Positions 34,431-46,171 of a stretch of DNA of 64,000 nucleotides are shown one piece after another; the stretch's first letter is position 1, and every line of letters starts with the position of its first letter. Both the position numbers and the translations under genes were made by a program. Origin of the DNA: Plasmopara viticola (taxonomy: Eukaryota > Oomycota > Peronosporomycetes > Peronosporales > Peronosporaceae); assembly GCA_001695595.3 (NCBI GenBank), contig MBPM02000045.1:434001-498000 (forward strand), in the 5' to 3' direction. The notes under the pieces are model-generated. The model ran no database searches and had not been told where the DNA came from. It was given only the letters and a program-made list of their open reading frames with translations.

Positions 34431-35977
34431 TACTAAGCGGTATTTGTATCGATATACAAATCAAGGCATTTACTTCTAGAAGTACAGTTAGGAGCACGTA
34501 TACAAACATTTATTGAATAATTAATTTTAACCAAAGCATACTGAACGAATTGATCTTTCATCTGCAAAATATTCTATTTTAATTACCTTAATGCTTTTAT
34601 GACAAATAATACTCGACGACCTTTCGTTCTTACGATGTATCAACCCAACGCCCTGCTTTTCTGTTTATCCATGACGCCCAATCTCAGTTCATAATGCACC
34701 ACCAGCATCAAGTTCACGTCGTTTGATGTTGTGCCCGACTGCAGCTACCATGAACCGTGGCTTTACTTCAGTGACATACGTGAGGTCGATTAAGTTCGAT
34801 GCTAGAAGGATTGGTAGGTAAAAAATCAAATGATCCATAAGAAACAAATATCAATTGTGAGTTATAAACATCAATGACCGCGAGTGCTGGCTCGTAACGT
34901 TCTCAAACAATCGATGGACATCGATCTCCTGACGCGCCTGAAAAAATTTCTTGTCTCTAATTGTCCCTACAACATCCGGATACAAAAAAATCGAATTCCC
35001 AGCCATTATTTACAATTTAATACTGAAATTGAGGTTTGATCTATTTTTTTCAGTTACAAAAAGAAAACAAGGGCTCATTTGAGTGTTAGGAACCAAGAAT
35101 AATTAACATCCGATGATGGAACAATCACATATTCCTGCACGCCTCCTCTGTGCAAGGTGCAGTATTTCGTCACACCAGGTTGCACTTCGTAGATATTTTG
35201 TCGCCTCCACTGGCAACCTTCAACTAGAAGAGCCAATCGGGCCGTGACGCGTTCTGGTAGGGAGGACTGCAAATACATGCGCGTTTTTTTAAACCCATAG
35301 TTGCCAACAAGATTTCCGAGTATTGCGTATCGACGACTGTAGATAGGTGTCGATAAATTCGATTTCTTTGCAAAAGTAATGGTGGTTAACCGAGATCGGC
35401 TAATTACCCCGGGAGCACCTACTGTGAGATCAAGCCAATGAGCTCAAGTTGTGCATTCACGCGAAAGGTAACGAAGGACAGAGCATTTTCTTTTAACACG
35501 AAGGGGATTAGATGGTGTGAAGATATCCGTAATCACGGATGACCAGGTGTGTGTGTGACGTTCGCACGCTCGTACTTAAAGTCCAGTCAAAACGTTGGAC
35601 GCTTACCCTTAAAAGAAGTCATCGGAGGGTCTCGCAACCCAAAGGGGACTTAGGGCAATGTTCCGTCTGGATATCTTCGAGATCTATCAACATTTCGGTA
35701 TTCTTTTCTATGAGCGAGATAAGCGCGACCTTCATAAGTACATATACGATTGACAATTACCGAGGCGCCAATTTCTAAAAAACTAAGGTTTGTATGCTCA
35801 TGGACGGCTTAAAGGTAGGCTCAATCGAGATGTTAGTGATAAAAATTTGCTTTTAAGAAAAATAAACCGCAGACAGACTCGCCCTTCCGGAATCCTTGGA
35901 TATGCATCTCCTTGTCGTACAAAAGTACGGTCCGTAATTTAGAGACTTCGGTGTTCTTATGTACTCTTTACAGCGGC

Positions 35978-36019
35978 TACTCTGGCTACAGTATGAAAGG
36001 GCATCTGATTCGTGCTTGT
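35978..36019 (+). pseudogene. Zinc-knuckle-like remnant of Gypsy Gag (copy III)
   Basis: The frame reads YSGYSMKGHLIRAC then SKRGKKK: Y-x2-Y-x4-H-x4-C. The basic tail after the motif supports a Gag knuckle. Both first cysteines are tyrosine, as in copy I. The unit-2 equivalent is 53816-53857. Confidence 0.4.
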
Positions 36020-37007
36020 TCTAAACGGGGCAAAAAAAAGTGGACGTTTGGCTCATCCATGGGCCTGAAGGTTTGCAGTCAAAAGCAGCGTCCTCGGTTT
36101 CACTGGAATGCTAGTCTCCTGTAGTGGTGAGGTGCCCAACTGAGAAAGAACTAAGACCTCATGCTATGCGTAAGACTGGTATACACCATTGGAAGTGGGT
36201 CCTGAGAGTTTGACAGCTCTTGAAGAAAATTCAAGCAGCGTAAAGCTGCTTTTGAAAATGTAAATATACGAGATTATAAAAGTTTATTCCAAGTCATGGT
36301 AGATTACAAAATCTGCGTGTCAGCAACGGAGTGTGGCAAACAAATTAAATTATCCAATTTTCTTGAGTGGTTTTCAGAAAAGTCAGTTTTGATTTTACTG
36401 GATAAGTCTACACATTACTATAATCGAAATGGAGCTGCTATAATCTTCGAGAACTTGAAGAGTACGAAGGTCTTCTTTGTCGTTGACATGGAGAAGTACG
36501 AGTTGCTCGTTTGCATGCCAAGTTTAAAACACGAGCCCTAAGCTGATTAAGAGGTCATAGCTTTTGATACTTGCTGCCCGATCTTGCGCAACATGAGATT
36601 GGCGATTATCTCTTCGGTTCTGTTGTACGCACAACTTCAGTAAAGAAAGCCGTAAAAAATCACTCCCGGAGTGAATATGGTAGGTGTTAAGTTGCTGATG
36701 TTTTTTCAAGGGTAAATGCGACGACGTCTTTGATGTCTTCCCTAGCTGACAATTAGTTTCGCTGGCTGCACTGGATTCCTTGAGTAACATTATAATCACA
36801 ATATAGCACCACTAAATTAGGGAACAAAGCTCTCCGAGCTGAAAGCATAGGTCCGTATAGCACAGTATCACACATGGCTACAAAGAGCGGAGAGCATAGC
36901 TTCGCTAAAACATGATAAGGATTAGTTCCAAATATTCTTTCGGCTGTCATGATTGACATCGTAGCAGACAAAAAAGACTTATCGCGGTGAGATATATGAC
37001 GACGCAA

Positions 37008-37119
37008 CTTATTGTTTCGTCACGACAGGTGTGTCATAATGCAAGGCAGTGTCTAAGGATTACCTTATTGTTTCGTCACGACAGGTGTGTCATAATGCAA
37101 GGCAGTGTCTAAGGATACC
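37008..37119 (+). repeat. Two perfect-phase 56-bp direct repeats in Gypsy copy III
   Basis: Two 56-base copies begin CTTATTGTTTCG at 37008 and 37064. The same pair exists in unit 2 at 54831-54942. Copy I has only one diverged equivalent near 1950-2005. This is a local duplication inside the relic, not a CRISPR: no spacers. Confidence 0.8.
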
Positions 37120-38454
37120 GAACCCAAATCTACTGAGCTTTATCCAAATTCAAAGCAGAAAATAACCGGAGAGATAGTTTTCAAAGACGAAAATCCTCCT
37201 TGAAGAGACAAATGTGTGCAAAAATGTATTATATTAGTATTATAGGTAAGGCCCTTTGCGGCTGAGCGTCTAGGGTCTTGAAAAATGAGTCTTTTTATGT
37301 CTACAGACCCAAGAAAAAGTTTCACAGGATAGAAGATTGTCAAAAAGATTGACGACATGCTAAGCATGAAGCACTATGTCGTCAGCCATTGACGCTTGAG
37401 TAATGTGAGATCGTTGATGCCTTTTTCGTCAAAAAAGGAAAGGAAAGCTGTGGCGCAAGAGTCGTTGCACTCATCACCAACATTTTGGAATCTATACCTG
37501 ACAGGAAATGGTGATCAGTTGCTGTTTATAATGAGCTGATCAGTGCAACGGTACCTGATTGATCGCCTAAACTAAAAATGCGCGTGCCACTAGCTTTTCA
37601 GAAGCACATTGTAATTGTTACTACTAAACTTGAATGAGAGACTCTTCACAGTGGGGAAGTACGCTTAGCGGCGTGCTCGGATGTTTCAAAACTAATAAAC
37701 GACCCTATGACGCATGATCGTCTTGTGATACAGCTGCGTTACAGCCTTTTGCTCGAAGACGATAATTCCATGCATAGCCGTTTTGACGCAAAACAGTCGG
37801 CTCTGTTAGCCCCTTCAGACTAAACAAGGCAAGCTTTTAAGGTCACGACGACCGATTAACCTTTTACTGACAACGAAATTGTGTCCATGTGGTAGTTGAG
37901 ATTAATGGTCTCGGCTGGTTTGGAATCAGGTATTGGGCACAAAGAAAGTAAAAGTTGATTTGTCTTGGCCAGCGCTTAACTTATACGAAATTTAAGAAAT
38001 CGACTAGTATAATGATAAACATGCGGATCGCGTAAATGCTTTTTAGTACTACAATAGAAGATTATTGAGAGGAATGCTACTTTTGCAAGCATAATAAAAA
38101 GTCTCGAGTAGGTCCCAGTTCCATAGCTCGAGTCATACAACTCTGCTAAGAATCAATTGTGACGGTTCTGACTGCACCATTGATTTTCTGTCACTCCAAC
38201 TCATTGAAGATGATCGTACGCGAGCTATCCTCACTGTGTCTGGGCGGCTTTTGTCTGTCGGTTGGATCTACCCCATTCTTGACAAGAAATTGCTTGCCAT
38301 AAAGTAAATGCTGATTAAATTCTGAGTGCAGCTTTTAGGCTATGAGTTCTTTGAGATCGGTTAAACCCACACATTCCTTAAACGGCGAAAATTTACGTCC
38401 ATCTTGCCGTCAAAAACGACAAAATGAGTTATATTCTTTGCAAACTAAAGCTTC

Positions 38455-38517
38455 CGTATCGAACACAAGTCTGGAAACTGCAATGTGTTTGCAGACACGC
38501 TTTCGTGCAGCTCAGAC
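38455..38517 (+). pseudogene. Gypsy RNase H C-terminal remnant (copy III)
   Basis: RIEHKSGNCNVFADTLS fits the xIxHxxGxxNxxADxLSR end of Ty3/Gypsy RNase H; the final R is C here. The equivalent at 56248-56310 in copy IV reads RIELKSGNCDV. Confidence 0.7.
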
Positions 38518-38601
38518 AAAAGGTTGGTTTACAGCAACTGGATTGACAGCTCTACGGACGCACAAAGAAAAAAGAGATGCAAAACTTATGCCTTATTCAG
38601 A

Positions 38602-39345
38602 GGGAATTGTTAAACTGCCGGTACCCTTTTGGTAGTACCCCTTGATTTTAGCCAATGAGACTAAGCTAAATCCACCAATGGGAGCGCTTTATCTCTGTAG
38701 ATGAACACAATGTTTTTCAACTAATAAAAGCGAAAGCAATACCCATCCGGTACTCTTTTTGTCAACTGCCTTTTTTTGTAAGACATAACTCTAAAAAAAG
38801 CGATAGAGGCTTTCGCATGAGCTCGTCTACCTTGCCTAACCAGATATTAATGCGGGTTTCATCTGCCGTCTTCACGGGTTCCTTAAAGTGAACAACTTCA
38901 CCTTCACGTGAAACCATTCCAAGATTTGCACTTGTAGTATTCTCTGTCTCTAGCGAAGAACTGCCGGCAAACATTTTCGATAGATGGCGCTGGATTTGCA
39001 TCGGCTCATTGCTATTGCCAATCATTTCCAACAAGTCTTCGTCACCCACGAAGTAAAAGCGAAAAAAAGCAGCTCGCTCGCGGTCCAAGTATTCATCCAA
39101 GGCACGCTGAACATTACCCTTCATGTCCTGTTGACGCTCAGGCGAATGATACAAGAGGTGAGTAGGAGTTATTTCTTAAAAAACAAGGCAGTTGACAAAA
39201 AGGGGTACCGGACGGGTATTGCTTTCTCTTTTAATTGGTTGAAAAAACACTGTGTTCATTAACAGAGATAAAGTGCTCCCAATGGTGGAATTAGTTTAAT
39301 TTTATTGGCTAAAATCAAGGGGTACCGGCAGTTTAACCGTTTCAT
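38602..39345. mobile_element. TIR transposon carrying a dynein fragment (copy III)
   Basis: About 170-190 bp terminal inverted repeats (outer GGGAATTGTTAAACTGCC) flank a piece of dynein heavy chain gene. No transposase is encoded, so it is non-autonomous. It is inserted between the RNase H and integrase parts of Gypsy copy III. The target duplication is partly eroded here (TATTCAGA left, TTATTTAAA right) but clear in the unit-2 copy. Confidence 0.8.
38790..39160 (-). pseudogene. Captured cytoplasmic dynein heavy chain fragment (copy III)
   Basis: An open frame of about 125 residues matches the N-terminal linker/stem region of cytoplasmic dynein heavy chain: FRFYFVGDEDLLEMIGNS, IQRHLSKMFAG, SREGEVVHFKEPV, INIWLGKVDELMRK. 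In the full motor (about 4,600 aa) this part lies before the AAA ring. Only one exon-sized piece is present, with no start or AAA motif. It differs from the unit-2 copy at 18 of 130 residues, as expected for unconstrained drift. Both frame ends lie in the transposon repeats. Confidence 0.85.
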
Positions 39346-39489
39346 TATTTAAATTGTTTATTGCAGGTGAAGATGCTAAAGCTGGGAGAATGAAGCTTCA
39401 ACAGCGACACTATTTGCAACGCTATAAGAGTACAAAAACTTGTTTTTCAATAGTCCAAACAAAAAGATCCATCGGAGTCGCTATCTTAA

Positions 39490-39740
39490 ACCTTGAAGAC
39501 CTGATGAATCACATACACGTAAAGATGCGTGTTTCTCAAATCAGTGGTCCCTTCTGTTGCAAGCAGACATTTTATTTGGTCCCCGCAACAAAACGGAGGC
39601 CTCGCACAGTGGACAAGGATGAGAGGAGCTGTGATATCTGCCAGAAGGTCAAATTTGCGGCTTACGCGCCAGCTCCTTTCTCAAAGCTGCCACAAGAGGC
39701 AAGCTTTGGACACCTATGAAGGCTCGATTTTATCGAAGGC
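39490..39740 (+). pseudogene. Gypsy integrase zinc-binding remnant (copy III)
   Basis: A His-rich segment (NHIHVKMRVSQISGPFCCKQT) precedes SCDICQKVKFAAYAP with the CxxC at 39630-39641, then SKLP. This is the HHCC domain of Ty3/Gypsy integrase. The following DFIEGLSKF segment is in the same region after a stop. Confidence 0.7.
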
Positions 39741-40149
39741 TTATCGAAATTTCTGGTACCATGAGCATAGTCCCACCTCAGCAGCATAGAGCAGCAACGA
39801 TTTTAACATTAATGAATATGACCTTCAGGCAGATGTGGTCTCGCGGTTTACCAACGCATTTACGCAAACGCTGCTCCTCACATTCAACGTCATACAATCC
39901 ACAGGAAGTAATATGTTTACTGAAAAAATGTGTCTTTTGAAATTGCTTTCTTTCAGCCGACTTTCCGCAGTTAGATAGTTGTCTTGTAAGAAATTGGCCT
40001 GAAATCAAAAACCTTGGTAAAAAAAGGTTTAAACTTTTTCTTCCAATAATTCAATAGCTTCCTGTCTCTTAGACCTGGCAAATTTCAATGGCATTCATTG
40101 CAAAACAAGTTGGCACCGTAAATATGGGAACTATGCACAGCCAACCACA

Positions 40150-40388
40150 AATGTTTTATCAACCAACTAATGTGGCATCTCAGCACACATATTGTGCTGT
40201 CAGCTTTCGAGCACACGATTGAGCCTTTTTGTCGGATCATCATAGGAGTCAATGAACCAGATCTTTTGAACGCCACTGCTCTCACTTCGAATTTCACGCA
40301 CTACGTAACTATTCTCTAGTTGACTGGTGAGCCAAAGAACATGATCGACATCCATGATGAGTTTTAAGAGCGCGAGGAGTAGTGACAC
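40150..40388 (-). pseudogene. Gypsy integrase core remnant, inverted (copy III)
   Basis: On the minus strand VDHVLWLT, then DDPTKRLNRVLES and NMCAEMPH parallel copy II (18910-19140), where the QTERTNR motif is intact. Orientation is opposite to the zinc-binding remnant 500 bp upstream. Confidence 0.5.
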
Positions 40389-42225
40389 TGGAATTTACTT
40401 TGTTTAGTTTTGCTTCTACGAGCAAACTATAAATAAGTGACCAACGAAGTTGCTGTGATCGAGTTAAAAGCTACGATGGGTACCATAATGCCTGGATGCG
40501 GCCTTGTTTATGCTCAGCATGAGCTACGTGCAGCCAAAGGGCCAATTTGATTGCTCCGTAGAAATTTTCCTATGTCGACTAACGCACTTATTTAGCGGCT
40601 CGAAAGAACGAAAGCTCGGCACTGGATGCCGTTCACGTCGTTTTTGCGCCTCATAAAAAGTCTTGGAATGAAAATGTTTTTGAGTGTCATATACAAAAGC
40701 ACTGAAGCTATACTCGATATTTTTACGTTGCGTCAGCTCCTACAAAGTCGATGGACGAATGAAGAGGAACAAAAAAATGATAGGCTAAAACGGCTGATAG
40801 GCTCCTGAATTTGCGACATTTAATTCGCAACGTCGTGTTTTCGTGAGCCCTGCTAAACGCGGGATTGCCTCGAAATGAGCTCTGAGAAAGGATTTTCCCT
40901 CCACTTCACAGGAAAGAGATTCGATCTTGGTGGCCATGTCGCGCGAGAAAACTTCTCACAAATTAGTGGCGGTAATTATTTTTACCTAAGAGAGAAGAAG
41001 GACAATGTCCCACCATCATGTAGCGCACCGCGTACCCTTCGTTACGATGTTGATCGCAATCGACATCCACCCAGGAGCTAAAGAATCGTAGCGCCGATCC
41101 TTTTAACTGATTTAGCCAATACAGGCACTGGATGCCCTACTTCGCTTTGAGAACACGAGGGCCTTTCAGCCCGGTTTTCAAGCCAGTTGCATCTATCGCG
41201 AGTAAAGTTCAAGTCCCGAGCTCTTCAAGACAAAGCCTGTGATCACCCTTGCCTCGAATCTGCTCAGCCGATGGTTTGGCCTTCTGCAGCTGTGCCCGCA
41301 ATCGACCCCAGTACTCACGCTTATAAAATGTGGCATAAAGCGTTTTAATAGAACGCCAATTGTCCCCGCATCCAATCAGAGGCCTTAGACGTGTATGCTA
41401 GGCCTGGATTGGCTACAACTGAAATTACCCAATCAAGCGCAGAAACTTATTTTTGTTTCTCAGACAGCTGCAACCGCATTTGCAGATAGGTTCTTTCTCC
41501 TGTCTGATATCTTGTTTTTCAGCCATTCTATCGTGCATATGTCTTAAGAAGTCTTCAGTTTATTTATGCATTGTAAGATGGCTATTATCTACAAGCTGCT
41601 CGGCTATTTCTTTCAGAGCTACAATCTGTTGGGGTTAATGATCAGAAAGATTAGCTAGCCCATTCACGTAAAAATCATCCTAGTCATGTAGTCCAGTATT
41701 CCCCAGAGCCAATTACTAGAGCTACGCATATGTCATCTCGCGCGTTCGCGCCACAATTATATTTATTCCAGACGAGGTCGCAGCTATGACATGAGCTAGC
41801 TCACCGATTGGGCAACGGCATATTGCACAAGCAAAAACATTTCGTTCTTTTGGCTCGTATTTCACGTCAGTTTTTACAATATATATCTCGAAAATCATGA
41901 ATAGAGCCTTTACTTAAGGTATAGTTTCAGGCTTGTCTGGGCTTCAGCCGTACCAGTCACCCCATTAAATGGGTAAAACGCTATGCACTATTTCAATTAC
42001 CAACACGTCTCCTTCGGACCTTCTCCATCGAAGAAGAGACGCCCCTAGTTGGTCGATAAGCGCCATACGCTGACATTCTTACACTGAGGAGATCTATGGT
42101 CTCGAAGAGATCTACTCGTCGTATTCACAAAGTCACGGTCAAGTATCAAAGCATCGACGACTTACCTATACATTTTAACCTACATAGAGATCGTTAAAAA
42201 CTTAACATTAAGGATGATTATATGT

Positions 42226-42570
42226 AATGTAATGTAATGTAATGTAATGTAATGTAATGTATTACGTTATCGCGTTGCCAAGTTATGCACGTGCTAGGCT
42301 CTATGGCTAGTCCACGGCATAGAGTGGTGTCCGCATACGTCGGGTCTCGTTCGGCGGGCAGTGCAGCCAGCACCGAGGCCGTGAGGGTCTTCCATTATTT
42401 TGTGTAGTTCTGACTTGGTAAGAGCCCAGGTGGCGCCCTGGTGCTGGAGACCGTCGCGTCGAGGGTGAGACTCGTTAGAGACCTGCAGATGCCCGAGAGC
42501 ACCTGCCCGAAGCGCGCGAGCATTTAGCCCCCGCGCTTGGAAAGAGGGCGTCACCCCAACCTTTTCCGAA
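42226..42570 (-). mobile_element. SINE-like element with (AATGT)7 tail at the duplication junction
   Basis: A full copy has its tail visible on the plus strand as seven AATGT units (42226-42260). Its 5-prime end (CTTTTCCGAA on the plus strand) is exactly where unit 1 passes into unit 2. The left flank GATGATTATATG is present, but its right duplicate is missing because of the junction; the unit-2 copy at 60049 has both. Confidence 0.8.
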
Positions 42571-42937
42571 AATGAACAATAGTACGGGGACATTATCAAA
42601 AGACAGCATGTAGCACCACGGACAAAAAAGTGCACGTTTACAAATGAAGTATTTGTATTAAGTCACATCAAATGTGCTGCAGTATCAGCCTAATAACAGA
42701 GTCTGTCTTGGCATCGAGTACGAGCTCATCACGCTTCACTTCTACCTGTGTCGCAGAGTTCATTTAAACGCGGCCGGAATTTTCCGCAGCCAGCACTTTC
42801 GAATTAGCAGCGCACCGAGCAAAGCCCTGGCAGCCCTGTATCAGCTGTCGGCGTTCGAAAAGTTTCGAGTACACAGTTTCCATTGAATACTTGGTTGGCG
42901 TACAGCGTCCTTCCTCTTCCCCCGACTTTTGAGCACT

Positions 42938-43935
42938 ATGAAGGCTCCGAAGGACCCGGGCAAGGTGAAGCCACCGGATCCCGCGCCACAACCACCAGGA
43001 CATGCAACCGAGACAGGAGGTGCCCCGACAACAGCAGAAAGCGGTGGGAATATTGACGACGGCCCGAGCCAAGATTCGCTCGCTGGCGAGGCCCAACATA
43101 TGTCGGAAGGACCGGACGACGATATGGAAGGACCAGGGCTCGAAGAATCTAAAGCTTCAGTCGTCGACAGCCCAACAGCAGATGCAAATGTTAAGATTGA
43201 GACTAAGCCGTCAGTGCATCAACCAAACGCGGCAAACGGAACAAAGCAGCATAGAGCGGCGACGCAGATGAGAGACGCCGCCGCAAAGCCGGCTCCCGGA
43301 GTGGCTCGAGCTGACAAGACCGATGTCCAACCATACGAAATGTTTGACGCGGTAGTGGCCGAGATGAAATGCTTTCCGGAAGAGCTTTCACGCTTGCCCT
43401 GGGAAAAAACCATTGGAGATTTGTACCGCATTGCGCATGACAAAGTCTCGGTAGATAGGGACTTATTTCCCAGTGGGAAGCAGCGCTACCCAAAGTTAAA
43501 AGGAGATGAAAAACTGCTCTTGTTCAAGCTGTTCAAGGAGCTCTGTGTGTGGGGAGCGGATCGTACAAAGAATGGGAACACCAGGCTCAAGCAGCAACGC
43601 AGGATCTCTACAACACGTCCTGGCCGTTCAAACCGATCATGCTTAGGATGATCAGCAAGGTCAAGTGGGCGACGCCAAAACCACTGAACCAATGGGCAGC
43701 GAAGGTGAAAGGCCACCGACGATCGGCCTCGACCGAAAACGTAAGCACAGACGAAGTCTTGTATTATCAAGACTTCATCTTCAACCCGGCAGTCTACTCA
43801 CAGACTGAAATAGCGGCGCTTCTGGCAATCTGTACGCAGCCGGCTGATGCGACAGTGGGATACGGACTACGACCTGGCACAAAGGTTGAATGGAAAATCA
43901 TCAAAGGCCTAGTGGAAGGAACTATAGTGTGTTGA
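42938..43935 (+). pseudogene. LINE ORF1 (Gag-like) N-terminal part, copy 2
   Basis: ORF1 starts at the ATG at 42938 and is open to 43651, longer than in copy 1. The Gag body then continues in another frame (43549-43935). The disordered acidic/proline-rich N-terminus and helical body are as in copy 1. Confidence 0.65.
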
Positions 43936-44603
43936 CGAGCTCCGGCATTTCTCAAGAATTTGCTAGACTCGCAAGAACGGCTGCGGCTCCACCGGACCAT
44001 CCAAAGCCAGGTTAAAGGTTAACTTCAGCTTCAGCCTCGTGGATGGACAACGATCCGGTCGTGTCGACAACAAGCGCGCACATTTCAAGAAGATATCCGC
44101 GTCGTGGCATAGGAGTTACGTGCTAACACGCTGGAGCTGCGTAAGATGTTGAGCTTGGTCAGAACGATCAGCCACAACCATGTCACACGCAGTGAGCATA
44201 TTCTCTTTTTGGATTGGGCGACAGCGAGGCAATTCCAGCATGTGCCGGTTCCCTTCATCAGGATCGTGTACCGTCTCGCCAACGCACACCAGTCTGACTC
44301 CGGCTCAGTGTGGGCTCGTCAGCTCAGAAGAGATGGAACGAGGTTGACGCAGCAGCGTAAATTCGAGGTGGACATACATAATGTTACGCGCTTTAAGGGT
44401 TTGAGCCTGTTGTCGGATACCTGCAGCGACAAATTACAACCAAGTTTGACCTGGAGGACATGGATCTATGTCGTCCGGAGTCTAGAACTTCGACGATATG
44501 GAGGCTTACAGTGCACTCCACCGAATGCCCTGACTTTCTTCGGGGTATAGTGGGATCATGTGGTACGGCAGGACGCTGGTGCTGCAGCATCCTCATATGA
44601 GAC

Positions 44604-45292
44604 AAAGACTGCAATGTCTAAGATGCGGAAACCTGGGTCATACCTTGGTTAGATGCAATTACATTGACACTCAGCTTCTTGGATCAGAAAGCCGGGTGGC
44701 CCTCGACAAAGAAGTTGCCGAGCTGGAAGATTGAATGAAACCTTTTGCTAGTCTAGATGAAGTAAAAGAGGTAACAAAGAAACGGCTAGAGCTGCAACAG
44801 GACGCGCAGAAAGCAGCCCAAGCAGCGATGTCACCAGCTCGACCCGCGCAGAAGCTCTCACCCTGTAAACGGCAATCAGAGACAGCAGCCCCGGGGTTAC
44901 CCGGAGCATCACACCAGGATCACTCGAAGCAAGAGACGCCAGTGCAACCGGAACCGAAAAAGAAGTGGATAACGACTCCACTGCGGAAGGGTAGGCCTCT
45001 TTATGCTCAAGCAGCTGCTCTTCCGCAAAAGATGCAAGTGGACCGGTCCAGGTTCGACGTGCTTGCAGGCGATGACGATGACGATGACGAAGTGGTTGAG
45101 AATCATTCTGACCGTCGACCTCGGAGCACTGGTTCCATTGACATTCTTTCGGATGACGGCCTGGAGGAAAAAGCGCCAGTACAGATAACTCCAGCGGAGA
45201 AAGCGAAGCTGAATCTCGTGCAGGTGAAACCTCCGAAGCTCCTTACAGTGTCCCAACTGATGGGGCGAAGGTGCGGGAGCGATGGGCTCTAA
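44604..45292 (+). pseudogene. LINE ORF1 zinc knuckle and tail, copy 2
   Basis: The CCHC knuckle is at 44615-44656, identical in translation to copy 1, followed by a TGA and the 185-aa tail (44735-45292), also identical. Confidence 0.7.
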
Positions 45293-45380
45293 GAACAGCG
45301 ATTAAGCAGGCCGCGCAGCCACTGGGCAAGCCGGCGCAACCAGAAAGGTACTGGGGGAAGAGCTAAAAACTTTTTCCGAG

Positions 45381-46129
45381 ATGGAAACCACTCTAGCTCA
45401 TTGTCAAGTGACTACCCCAGCCACAGGTAATTGTATGGCGATGGCGCTAGCTCAAGCTCTTGTGGACAATGACTTGGCATCTCAAAATGACAGTCTGGAA
45501 GCAATAACTCGGAGCTTGAAGCAAGGAATATATAGGACCGGTCAACAGCATTTACAAAAGCAGTTTAATCACTACGTACGCACAACAACGCTCGTCAACG
45601 TCCAGCGTGGCTGGGAAGGCATGGAGCCACAGAAATCTACTGAGCAATTTAAGTGGTACTTGAGGAGTACGCCGCTTCACCGTCTGACGGAGATGCGGTT
45701 ACCCCAAGAAACAATTGGGAATGCAGTGAGCTATTGGCAATGGCGGCCAACTTTCTGCAGCGTGAAATCTTTGTTTTGGCATACAATACAGATCAAAAGA
45801 CGCAGTAGTATTGTTCAATGTACAAACCAAGCACAACTCAGCGTGGAAAGGAGACGGTTGAAATCGGACAGCACATTCCGCAACAAGTAGGGAATCGCAC
45901 TGCTCTCATTCGTCTAGCAAAGATGCGAGGGAATACGTCGCCACCAGTCATCAGGCATTGGGGCGACCATTACTCGGCGTTCGTTCATAAAAGAGAGCAG
46001 GCTATAAAGCAGCCGACGCCAGCTGATGCAGCAGCCATTAAGCCGCTAAGTGAAGCTCAAGCACCAGGTCAAAGTGAGGACGTCCAAGCCAGGGCTCTCT
46101 CTCGGGAAGGATGGATACACTCGCAATAA
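45381..46129 (+). pseudogene. OTU-type cysteine protease-like domain of the LINE, copy 2
   Basis: It has the same TGNC and HWGDHYSAFV motifs and the same frame changes as copy 1; the translations are identical over the open segments. Confidence 0.7.
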
Positions 46130-46171
46130 GACGGCAACATCGCCAAACTTCGAAGCAAGCTCGCTGGAATA

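Larger units (their letters stand above)
34431..42225 (+). mobile_element. Ty3/Gypsy relic, copy III
   Basis: This is a decayed element with a zinc-knuckle-like block (35978-36019), RNase H end (38455-38517), integrase zinc domain (39490-39740) and an integrase core piece on the opposite strand (40150-40388). It is interrupted by the dynein-carrying TIR transposon at 38602-39345. LTRs were not delimited. Stretches 36.1-37.7 and 40.4-42.2 kb contain no recognisable domain. An 81-aa open frame at 36296-36541 is identical in unit 2 but unrecognised. Confidence 0.7.
24813..42572 (+). repeat. Tandem duplication, unit 1 (about 17.8 kb)
   Basis: This unit and 42573-60370 are direct, adjacent copies: LINE, flank, partial SINE, Gypsy relic with the dynein transposon, SINE-like element. 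The left edge (TGAACAATAG) matches the start of unit 2. The right edge is the 5-prime end of the SINE-like element (CTTTTCCGAA). Offsets between the units stay at 17.75-17.84 kb throughout. Confidence 0.85.

Noticed and set aside
36296..36541. 81-aa frame identical in both tandem units
   Set aside because: Identity follows from recent duplication, not selection; no recognisable domain and no start context.
37008..37119. Possible CRISPR-like direct repeats
   Set aside because: Two adjacent repeats without spacers in a eukaryotic retroelement relic.
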